Of a stretch of DNA of 64,000 bases, positions 27,801 through 34,736 are shown piece after piece. Numbering within the stretch: position 1 is the first letter of the stretch; every line of letters begins with the position of its first letter. Below the pieces are notes generated by a model that was not told the DNA's origin, searched no databases, and was given only the letters and a program-made list of their open reading frames with translations. Position numbers and translations under genes: made by a program. This DNA is from Asaia krungthepensis NRIC 0535 (GTDB lineage Bacteria; Pseudomonadota; Alphaproteobacteria; Acetobacterales; Acetobacteraceae), in NCBI RefSeq assembly GCF_025995175.1, contig NZ_BAPV01000061.1, positions 62,001 through 126,000 of the forward strand, written 5' to 3'.

Positions 27801-28427
27801 TCAGTGTGTCTTACGTCCAGGCTTCGTCCCCTTGCCCGGCTTGGCAGGGTTGAGCTTTGGCGTCTTACGACGCGGCGCTTCCTCTTCTTCTGCCCCTTCT
27901 TCCTCGGACGCAATGCCCAGCATGGCGGCACTGGCCTCGATCAGGGCATCGGTCAGGACAAGACGCGCCTTGCGAATGGTATCGACTGGAAGAACGGCTT
28001 CCTCGCCGTCATCCAGACGGATCACGGCAGAATTCTCACGCGTACCGGTGATGATACCGGAGAAACGCTTGCGCCCATTAAGAGGCAGATCGAGCTCGGC
28101 CTTCACAAGGTGACCAGCAAAGCGGTCCCAGTCCTTGAGGCGCGTCAGGGGGCGATCAATCCCGGCCGAAGAAACCTCAAGCGTCCAGGCGCCGGGAATC
28201 GGGTCGTCCACATCCAGCACAGCACCGACGGCATGGCTGATCTGCTCGCAATCCTCGATGCCGATGAGCGACCCATCAGCGCGATCCGCCATAATCTGGA
28301 TGGTAGGCGTCTCGCGACCCAGCACGCTCAGGCGCACGAGCTCGTAACCGAGGTCGGTCAGGGTCGGCTCGATCTGCTGAGCGATGCGCGCTTCAAGACC
28401 GTTCAGGCTGGGAATTTCTATGGCCAA
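27801..28427 (-). CDS. rimP: Ribosome maturation factor RimP
   Basis: A 208-residue 30S assembly factor. The N-terminal domain ([24 protein letters not shown]) and the C-terminal SH3-like domain ([20 protein letters not shown]) are typical, followed by an acidic and then Lys/Pro-rich tail of about 35 residues. The only workable start is a TTG at 28427. It lies three bases after the U-tract of an intrinsic terminator and has no ribosome binding site, an unusual arrangement. It heads the rimP-nusA-ylxR-infB-rbfA-truB-rpsO-pnp cluster. Confidence 0.93.
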   Translation of the reverse strand: MAIEIPSLNGLEARIAQQIEPTLTDLGYELVRLSVLGRETPTIQIMADRADGSLIGIEDCEQISHAVGAVLDVDDPIPGAWTLEVSSAGIDRPLTRLKDWDRFAGHLVKAELDLPLNGRKRFSGIITGTRENSAVIRLDDGEEAVLPVDTIRKARLVLTDALIEASAAMLGIASEEEGAEEEEAPRRKTPKLNPAKPGKGTKPGRKTH

Positions 28428-28430
28428 GAC

Positions 28431-28456
28431 AAAAAAGGCGGCCGGTCAAGGCCACC
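28431..28456 (-). terminator. Intrinsic terminator/attenuator in the rimP leader
   Basis: On the minus strand GGTGGCC (28456-28450), a 6-base loop and GGCCGCC (28443-28437) form a 7-bp stem with one G-U pair, followed by six U residues (28436-28431). It ends three bases before the rimP TTG. No minus-strand gene lies immediately upstream, so it most likely acts inside the rimP operon leader as an attenuator. Confidence 0.82.
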
Positions 28457-28490
28457 CCCCGATAAGACGAAAGATGAAAGGAATACCGAC

Positions 28491-28519
28491 TGTGTAGGCC
28501 AATGTCCGGCCAGATGCAA
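28491..28519 (-). promoter_or_regulatory. Predicted sigma70 promoter of the rimP-nusA-infB operon
   Basis: On the minus strand TTGCAT (28519-28514) is followed by 17 bases and TACACA (28496-28491). Transcription would begin near 28484, giving a leader of about 57 bases that contains the attenuator hairpin. The -10 match is moderate. Confidence 0.45.
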
Positions 28520-28625
28520 GACTCGACGTTCTTTACCGGCGAGTCACACCCGTTACTTACTCTTACATTATTGGAGATTCGCAACGGTTGCGACCGGGGG
28601 CTATGCCCTGCCATCGTCCGGCAAT

Positions 28626-29261
28626 ATGAGAGACGACGCACAGCCTCAGCCCGAGCTCCTCAAGGCGAGCCCCGATGGCGCCCATGCCCCGAGCCGCCGC
28701 GCCTCGCACCTGCCGGGCCTCGTGGTGCTGACGGGCATCGTCATCTCCGGCCTGGCTGCGCTGCATTATGCGGGCGGGAATGCGCCCTCCGGCACTCCCA
28801 ACTTGCCGCCGGTAGCGAAAGATACGGGCTCGTCCCCAGCCGAGGCTCCGGCGAAGAGCGCTTCGCCCCATCTGGGGGCGAGCCTTCCCGTCATTCCGGC
28901 CGATCGCAGCCTCACCGCGCTGGCTCATTCGGGCTATAGCAAGACGGATCAGGCCCGCATCCTGGCCGCGGTGAAACGGCGCGAAGTCTCACTGGTGCAG
29001 ATGCCCATTGCGGAAATCGATGGCCGCATCGGAGGCACGGTGAGGATAGATGCGGGCGGTTTTTCCCAATTCGTCACGCTCAGCGAGAACCTCAAGGCCG
29101 TTACCCTTCCCATCTTTCGTGCGGGTGAGGTGACGATCAGCCCGGCCCATATGATCGCGGGGAACACGCTTGCGACGGGGGTGTTGACTGTCTACGGGAT
29201 GTACACCCTCCCAACCCTCGGCTCTTCAGAGCTGGTCACCCTGGACGTCGTTGCGCAATGA
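28626..29261 (+). CDS. Bitopic membrane protein with periplasmic domain (cassette gene 1)
   Basis: A 211-residue protein of no recognised family. A basic cytoplasmic N-terminus (1-29) leads to one membrane helix (about 30-48). A Pro/Ala/Ser-rich linker (50-90) follows, then a compact predicted periplasmic domain (about 95-211) with ILAAVKRREVSLVQMPIAEI and FSQFVTLSENLKAVTLPIF. The ATG at 28626 lacks a clear ribosome binding site but is the only sensible start; the much longer frame upstream is antisense to nusA and rimP. The stop overlaps the start of the AAA+ gene (ATGA at 29258), which implies coupled translation and a shared function. The gene is divergent from the rimP operon. Confidence 0.75.
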   Translation: MRDDAQPQPELLKASPDGAHAPSRRASHLPGLVVLTGIVISGLAALHYAGGNAPSGTPNLPPVAKDTGSSPAEAPAKSASPHLGASLPVIPADRSLTALAHSGYSKTDQARILAAVKRREVSLVQMPIAEIDGRIGGTVRIDAGGFSQFVTLSENLKAVTLPIFRAGEVTISPAHMIAGNTLATGVLTVYGMYTLPTLGSSELVTLDVVAQ

Positions 29262-30526
29262 AAGCCCTGCTTCCCGCTCTGAACCGTCTCATGCCTGTCA
29301 TGATGGTCGTTTTCCTGATCTTGGCGAGCATTCAGGCGGCCGTAGCGCTGCATCTCTCGGGCGGCATGGTGATGCGTTTCCTCTCCTGGGCGCGCGATTC
29401 CTACATGCCCCTGGCAGGACTCTCCGCGCTCACGGTTCTCGCCGGCATGCTGTTCGAAACTCACTCAGACAGACTGATCCGCAAAGGCCTTCGCAGGAGG
29501 AGGAATATTCTCATGGACTCATTGGCCAGACTGACCAATCGCGATATGCTTGAGGCCCTGATGGCGCAGGAGCAGAGAGAAACCACCCTTGACGCCGAGG
29601 AACTCGCCGCTTCCCTGCGCGCCCGGGTGATCGGGCAGGACCAGGTTTGCGAGGACATTGCGCAACAGCTTCGTCGTCGCCTGGCCCTGCATGTGCGTAA
29701 CAAGCCCGTTGGCATCTTTCTCATGGCCGGGCCGCCGGGTACGGGCAAAACCTATCTGGCCAAGCAGATCGCCCGGCAGATGGAGCGGCCCTTGCTGCAT
29801 TTCGACATGACACAGATGTCGAGCCCCCATGCTGCAACGCAGCTTTTCGGCTCACCCAAGGGCTATGTGGGCTCGGACACCTTCGGCAAGCTCACGGGTG
29901 GTCTGCAGGAAAAACCCGATGCGGTGGTGCTGCTGGATGAAATCGAGAAGGCCCATCCCGACGTCTTCAAGAAGTTTCTGACCGCCTGGAATGATGGCCA
30001 TGTTACGGAGGCCTCGACGGGAGCCCAGATCTCAACCACGCGCGCCATCTTCATGCTGACCTCCAACATCGCTACGGAGGAACTCACCGAGATTGCGGAC
30101 CGCCTGCCTGACGATCCGGAGCGCATGCGAGCAGAGTCGACCGAGGCGCTGCGCAAGGCGGGCTTCGCCCCCGAGGTGCTGAACCGTCTCGACCGCATCT
30201 TCGTGTTCCGTCGCCTGCATGGCCTTGATCTGGCCCGCGTGGCCGCGCTGGAGATCGAAGCCATGATCAAGGGATACGGGCTGAATGTGGAGGCCGGCGG
30301 CATCGATGCCCATCTTCTGTTCCAGCTTCTGCAACGCCAGCAAAAACTTGGTACGGGGGCCTCGGCGCGCGACCTTGTCAGATCGATCGAGGATATGGTT
30401 AGTGAGAGCCTCATTCTCGCGCGTCAGAACGGGGCCAAGCTGGTCCGACTGGTCATGACGGAAAGCGGGGTGGTGGCCGAAATTGCCGACGAGAAACAAA
30501 CGCTCAATGCCCGTCTCACGCCCTGA
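29258..30526 (+). CDS. Membrane-anchored HSP100-like AAA+ ATPase (cassette gene 2)
   Basis: A 422-residue AAA+ protein. Two N-terminal membrane helices (about 12-32 and 49-66) leave the ATPase in the cytoplasm. The module resembles the second ATPase domain of ClpB/ClpA: Walker A GPPGTGKT (158-165), pore loop GYVG (202-205) in FGSPKGYVGSDTFGKLT, Walker B VVLLDEIEKAHPD (Asp227, Glu228), sensor 1 Asn270, arginine finger in APEVLNRLDRIFVF (Arg310) and sensor 2 Arg371 in the small C-terminal domain. There is no ClpB middle domain, second ATPase ring or protease domain. All residues needed for ATP-driven threading are present. By context it acts with its two bitopic neighbours, perhaps extracting or remodelling membrane proteins; this is inference. 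Confidence 0.85.
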   Translation: MKALLPALNRLMPVMMVVFLILASIQAAVALHLSGGMVMRFLSWARDSYMPLAGLSALTVLAGMLFETHSDRLIRKGLRRRRNILMDSLARLTNRDMLEALMAQEQRETTLDAEELAASLRARVIGQDQVCEDIAQQLRRRLALHVRNKPVGIFLMAGPPGTGKTYLAKQIARQMERPLLHFDMTQMSSPHAATQLFGSPKGYVGSDTFGKLTGGLQEKPDAVVLLDEIEKAHPDVFKKFLTAWNDGHVTEASTGAQISTTRAIFMLTSNIATEELTEIADRLPDDPERMRAESTEALRKAGFAPEVLNRLDRIFVFRRLHGLDLARVAALEIEAMIKGYGLNVEAGGIDAHLLFQLLQRQQKLGTGASARDLVRSIEDMVSESLILARQNGAKLVRLVMTESGVVAEIADEKQTLNARLTP

Positions 30527-30547
30527 TTGCCGCGAAGTATCCTGCTG

Positions 30548-31510
30548 ATGTCCGCCGCTTCGCGCCTCTGGCGTCGGGCACCTGCCTGGCGCTTTTTTCT
30601 CTATTGCTTCGGCCTGTTTCTCATACTGGGGCTGCTCTTCCCCACGCCCTTCGTGACACGTCATATGGGGTGGACCCATGCACTGACGCGCCATCTGCCG
30701 TCCTTTGGCGGCAACGCCCCGAAGGAGCCGAGCTCTGATAGCGCCTCCGCTAGCCCGGACGGTTCAGGCGGTGCGGGTCCCGATCTGTCGGACCCGGACC
30801 GTTTCATCACCCCGGATATTGCGACCGCTATAACAGGCCTCCTCCCCTTTGCAGGCCATACTCTGCCTCTGCCCGCAGGCGTGTGGCATCCCGTGCTGAG
30901 CGGGCAGTACGGAATGAATGGCGCAATTTCGCTCAATGTTCTGGCGCGCACGGACAGGGGCGTCGTGACCGGTGTTATCATCGCGAGCACGACCAATCAG
31001 GACGTGCCCCGCGCGGTCATCGAGGATGCCTATAATCATTGCCATGACGACCGGAATTATCACTCGACCATCTTCGCAGATCATCCCGACGGCAAGACGG
31101 AGTGCTCTTACATCACGGCGGCCTATATGGGCCCCAATACCGCCATCTCATCGGATCCGCTCATCCAGCTTGCTTTCAAGCGTCTGAGCGCACTCGGCTT
31201 TCCTATGCCTTCCGTGTTCATCGTTGCGAGCTGGCTTAACAGCGCGGGTGTGAATGACCGTGTCAAAGGCTCGACCAATGTCACGATGCTGCTTGCCCCC
31301 ACACAGAAAGGCACGGTCGTCCTGCGCGCGCCGCTGCCTTATTGGGACAAGCGCTTGATTGTCCGGTCCCAGCCCGCGCTGGACTTCGTCCGCGCCGTCG
31401 ATCGCTGGTTTGCTGGCTGGGTGCCGACGCTACGTCAAGGCATGACCCAGGATTACGTCAATGCAGCGCCCGACCCGGCCCTCGCGCGCGACCCCGCTGC
31501 CCCGGAATAA
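30548..31510 (+). CDS. Bitopic membrane protein with periplasmic domain (cassette gene 3)
   Basis: A 320-residue protein of unknown family. It has a short basic N-terminus, one membrane helix (about 17-33), a Ser/Gly/Pro-rich linker (about 52-85), and a periplasmic domain of about 230 residues. Cys165 and Cys186 in that domain could form a disulfide. The domain contains LSGQYGMNGAISLNVLARTD and ECSYITAAYMGPNT. I prefer the ATG at 30548; a TTG at 30527 directly after the AAA+ stop would add seven residues. It is the last gene of the three-gene cassette. Confidence 0.72.
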   Translation: MSAASRLWRRAPAWRFFLYCFGLFLILGLLFPTPFVTRHMGWTHALTRHLPSFGGNAPKEPSSDSASASPDGSGGAGPDLSDPDRFITPDIATAITGLLPFAGHTLPLPAGVWHPVLSGQYGMNGAISLNVLARTDRGVVTGVIIASTTNQDVPRAVIEDAYNHCHDDRNYHSTIFADHPDGKTECSYITAAYMGPNTAISSDPLIQLAFKRLSALGFPMPSVFIVASWLNSAGVNDRVKGSTNVTMLLAPTQKGTVVLRAPLPYWDKRLIVRSQPALDFVRAVDRWFAGWVPTLRQGMTQDYVNAAPDPALARDPAAPE

Positions 31511-31764
31511 CGTCCCCTCCCCCCCAAGAACGCGGCCTCAATCAGGCCGGCGGGGTATGGACCGCCCCTGACCCGGTCCCATGCGGCCGGGGAGCGGTAT
31601 ATCATTCAGGGCCTGAGCTCCTGCCTCTCGCGGCCTCGATCACGGAAAAATTCGGATTCGCTTTCTCATACAATCGAAGCATTCGATCCGAGATTTTGAG
31701 ATATAGGCAGTATTGATATCTATCTTTCTCTGTCATTCTGTGCCCCGCGAAGGGGAACCCGCCT

Positions 31765-32329
31765 ATGACTGCAACATCGAGAGAGAAACTGGCCGACCTG
31801 CGTCGCGATTACCTTGCCAGTTGCACGGCATCAATGCCGATTAGCGGGCTGATATGCTGGGCGGCTCTGAGTGTGACCGCCATGATCATGGAAGCACAGC
31901 TTCCCTACTTTACCCCCTTCGTGGCGGCCGCCCTTCCGCTGCCTCTGGCGCTATTTATCGACCGGATAACCGAAGCGCCGGGGCTGCGAAGAGATGCCAG
32001 CAACACCCCCATCACACGGCTTTTCATGCAATTCATCACCGTGACCGGGCTTTTGATCCCCTTCGCCCCTCTTGCTGCCATCGAGGCGCGAGATCCGGTC
32101 CTGCTCATGCTTAGGATCGCGATCTTTTCGGGCCTTGTCTGGGTGCCTCATGGCTGGGGGGGCCGATGACCCTGCAGGTCTTGTCCATTTCATTCTGCGG
32201 GCCGTGCTTTGCTACACTGCCTATCTGCTGGCACCGTTCGGTCTGAGGGGGGCGACCATCGCGGGTGCTGTCACGATCTCCTATCTTTATGCCATCGTGA
32301 AGATAAAAAGGCCACGCGATGCAGGCTGA
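31765..32329 (+). pseudogene. DUF7010-like membrane protein interrupted at a G7 run
   Basis: Two adjacent frames look like one membrane protein. The first (31765-32169) has DLRRDYLASC, SGLICWAAL and several hydrophobic helices, and ends VWVPHGWGGR. The second frame continues with GLVHFILRAVLCYTAYLLAP, TISYLYAIVKIKRP and stops at 32329. Removing one G from the run of seven at 32156-32162 would fuse them into about 187 residues, close to the usual size of the DUF7010 family it resembles. The ribosome binding site (gaaggggaa) before the ATG is good. It is either a true frameshift, a phase-variable tract or a sequencing error. Family assignment is tentative. Confidence 0.6.
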
Positions 32330-32370
32330 GGCGATAACCGCTCAGCCTGCTGTGTTTGTAACATTGTTGT

Positions 32371-33969
32371 TCAGTGATGCTCCGAACGCATGATGCTTTT
32401 CCCCAGCCTGCGCTCGACATAGCGCGCGAAACGGACGAACGGCAGACCGAGCAGCAGATAGGCCGCCCCGACAAGCAGTCCGGTTCCAATATAGTCGTAA
32501 TAGGTTGATGACAGGCGGATATAGGTCTTGGTCAGCTCTGTGAGGGTGATGACGCTCACGAGCGAGGAATCCTTGAGCAGCGCGATGAAGTCATTGGTCA
32601 TGACTGGCAACACGGTGCGGAAAGCCTGCGGGATGATCACAAGCCGCAATGCCTGACCATGGGTCATGTTCAATGCGATAGCGGCTTCCATTTGCCCCCT
32701 CGGTACGGAGGAGAGCCCAGCGCGATAGTTTTCCGCCTCATAGGCCGCGTAGTTCAACCCCAGCGCAAGGACACCGGCAAAGAACGGAGAGAGCTTTATC
32801 CCCAGTCCGGGCAGACCATAGAAGATGAAAAGAACCTGGATCAGCAGAGGGGTTCCACGGATGATCTCGATGTAGAAACCGCTTCCCCAGCGCACAGGGG
32901 CGGGTCCGTAATGGCGCCCAAGGGCAAGGACCAGCCCAAGACTGACCGCCAACACCATGGCAAGCGCGGAGACAATCAGAGTCAATCCGGCAGCTTCACC
33001 GATGATAGGCAGAAAGCCTACATAGCGATGCAGCAGCCCCATCCAGCCGGTCTGGCTGCGCATCGCGTCACGATAACGCAGCCATTGAGTAGGCTCTACA
33101 TGACGCTGCGTATGATCGCCGGTCATCTGCGCCATTTCAGGCGTCCACAGATTCCAGCGACCCAGAATCTCCTGCAGGGTGCCATCCTGCATCATGTCAC
33201 CCAGAACGCGGTCGACCGCATCATGAAGGGCGAGATTACCCTGACGGAACGCAATGCCGTAGCGGGTCTGGCCGATCGGATCGCCTACAATCACCAGATC
33301 ATCCGTCACCCCCGCATAGTAGAGCGCGATCGGACCATCCAAGAGCAGCGCATCCAGGCGTCCGTTACGCAGATCGGAAAAGGCATATGTCTCTTCCTCA
33401 TAGGAGCGTACGCTGATGCTCGATTCCTGCTGCAACAGGCGCTCAGCCAGCGTCTCCTTGATCGTCCCGACCACATGGCCGCGGAGGGAGGAAAAGCTGT
33501 TCAGATCCTGACGGTCGCGTCGCACCACAATACGGTCGCCGGTCACGTAATAGGGCCGGGAGAACAGGGCCGCCTGCACATGATCGGGCGTCATCTCGAT
33601 GCCATCGACCACCATGTCGTACATGCCGCGCTGGAGCCCGGGGATCAGCCCGTCCCAGTCATTCTGCACGAAGCGCGCAGAGCGCCCGAGGCGACGGGCA
33701 ATTTCCTGCACCATGTCGAACTCGAACCCTTCAAGATGGTTCGTGTCGGCTGGATCATGGAAAACGTAAGGCACATTGGCCTCGCCATCCGACGCCCAGC
33801 TCACCTCATGCGTTGTCGCAGCACTTGGGGGCGAGGGCTGCCCGGCAGGCGCCGCGAAGGATCGCCCGACGGGGAGCAGAAGCGCCAAAGCCACAACGAG
33901 CAGGGAGAGAGCGGACCGAAAACCGGGAGTGCTGGATTGGCGGGCGCCGGACCGGAGACGGGCGATCAC
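32371..33969 (-). CDS. Amino-acid ABC transporter, fused substrate-binding and permease protein
   Basis: A 532-residue fusion. A signal or anchor segment lies at about 20-40. Residues about 55-275 form a type 3 periplasmic solute-binding domain (FEFDMVQEIARRLG, MYDMVVDGIEMTPD, GTIKETLAERLL). Residues about 310-520 are a HisM/GlnP-type permease with the EAA loop (MEAAIALNMTHGQALRLVII) and ALLKDSSLVSVITL. It probably imports a polar amino acid such as glutamine or glutamate. The start overlaps the ATPase gene stop (ATGA at 33966-33969). The substrate cannot be fixed from sequence. Confidence 0.92.
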   Translation of the reverse strand: MIARLRSGARQSSTPGFRSALSLLVVALALLLPVGRSFAAPAGQPSPPSAATTHEVSWASDGEANVPYVFHDPADTNHLEGFEFDMVQEIARRLGRSARFVQNDWDGLIPGLQRGMYDMVVDGIEMTPDHVQAALFSRPYYVTGDRIVVRRDRQDLNSFSSLRGHVVGTIKETLAERLLQQESSISVRSYEEETYAFSDLRNGRLDALLLDGPIALYYAGVTDDLVIVGDPIGQTRYGIAFRQGNLALHDAVDRVLGDMMQDGTLQEILGRWNLWTPEMAQMTGDHTQRHVEPTQWLRYRDAMRSQTGWMGLLHRYVGFLPIIGEAAGLTLIVSALAMVLAVSLGLVLALGRHYGPAPVRWGSGFYIEIIRGTPLLIQVLFIFYGLPGLGIKLSPFFAGVLALGLNYAAYEAENYRAGLSSVPRGQMEAAIALNMTHGQALRLVIIPQAFRTVLPVMTNDFIALLKDSSLVSVITLTELTKTYIRLSSTYYDYIGTGLLVGAAYLLLGLPFVRFARYVERRLGKSIMRSEHH

Positions 33970-34736
33970 AGAAGGGACCTCAGAAAACGACGTGTCCTCT
34001 GGTCCTCGGGCGCTGCGAACAACTCCTCGGGATCTCCGGATTCGATAATCCTGCCCCCTTCGACATACAGCACGCGATCGGACGCGGCACGGGCAAAACG
34101 CATGTCATGGGTCACCACAATCTGCGTCATCCCCTCTTCATCCAGACGCCTCATGACCTGCAGTACTTCTTCAGCCAGTTCGGGATCCAGCGCCGATGTG
34201 GGTTCGTCGTAAAGCATCACGGCCGGTTTCATTGCCAGAGCACGCGCAATGGCGGCGCGCTGCTGCTGTCCACCGGAGAGGGTTGCAGGATAGCGGGCCG
34301 CCAGGCCTTCCAACCCCACCTTGGCGAGGAGACTGCGTGCAAGAGGCTCGATTTCTGAGGGAGAGGCATTCTTGACCGCGCGCGGTGCCATCATGACATT
34401 GTCGAGCACAGTGCGATGCGGGAAGAGATTGAAGGACTGGAAAACCATACCCACATGGGCGCGCAATTTGTGAGCACGGCGCTCCTGCGCGCGGTTCCAG
34501 TTCTGGCCGTCAAGCTTGTCGATCTCGACATCACGAATGCGGATCGTTCCGGAATCCGGGATTTCAAGGAAATTCAGACAACGTAGAAAGGTCGATTTGC
34601 CGCAGCCCGAAGGGCCGATGATGGAAATCAGGTCACCGCGCTTCACGCAAAGCGACATGTCGTGAAGCACGACATGTCGCTCGAAGCTCTTGGTGATGTT
34701 TCTGGCGTCGAGAACGGTCTCGGCGTGATCAGTCAG
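33966..34736 (-). CDS. Amino-acid ABC transporter ATP-binding protein (GlnQ type)
   Basis: The ATPase partner of the downstream fused permease. Walker A is GPSGCGKS, the signature is LSGGQQQR, Walker B VMLYDEPTSALDP and the H-loop His in VVTHDMRFAR. The usual first strand and A-loop (ETVLDARNITKSFERHVVLH) are encoded upstream of the first GTG (34670). The only start that includes them is a CTG at 34736, overlapping the acnA stop (CTGACTGA). With GTG the protein would be 234 residues and lack the A-loop aromatic, so I favour CTG (256 residues) by inference. Confidence 0.88.
   Translation of the reverse strand: MTDHAETVLDARNITKSFERHVVLHDMSLCVKRGDLISIIGPSGCGKSTFLRCLNFLEIPDSGTIRIRDVEIDKLDGQNWNRAQERRAHKLRAHVGMVFQSFNLFPHRTVLDNVMMAPRAVKNASPSEIEPLARSLLAKVGLEGLAARYPATLSGGQQQRAAIARALAMKPAVMLYDEPTSALDPELAEEVLQVMRRLDEEGMTQIVVTHDMRFARAASDRVLYVEGGRIIESGDPEELFAAPEDQRTRRFLRSLL

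Noticed and set aside
25932-28625. N-terminal 900 codons of a 1109-codon plus-strand frame
   Set aside because: This part is antisense to ylxR, nusA and rimP. Only the last 211 codons (from 28626) are a gene.
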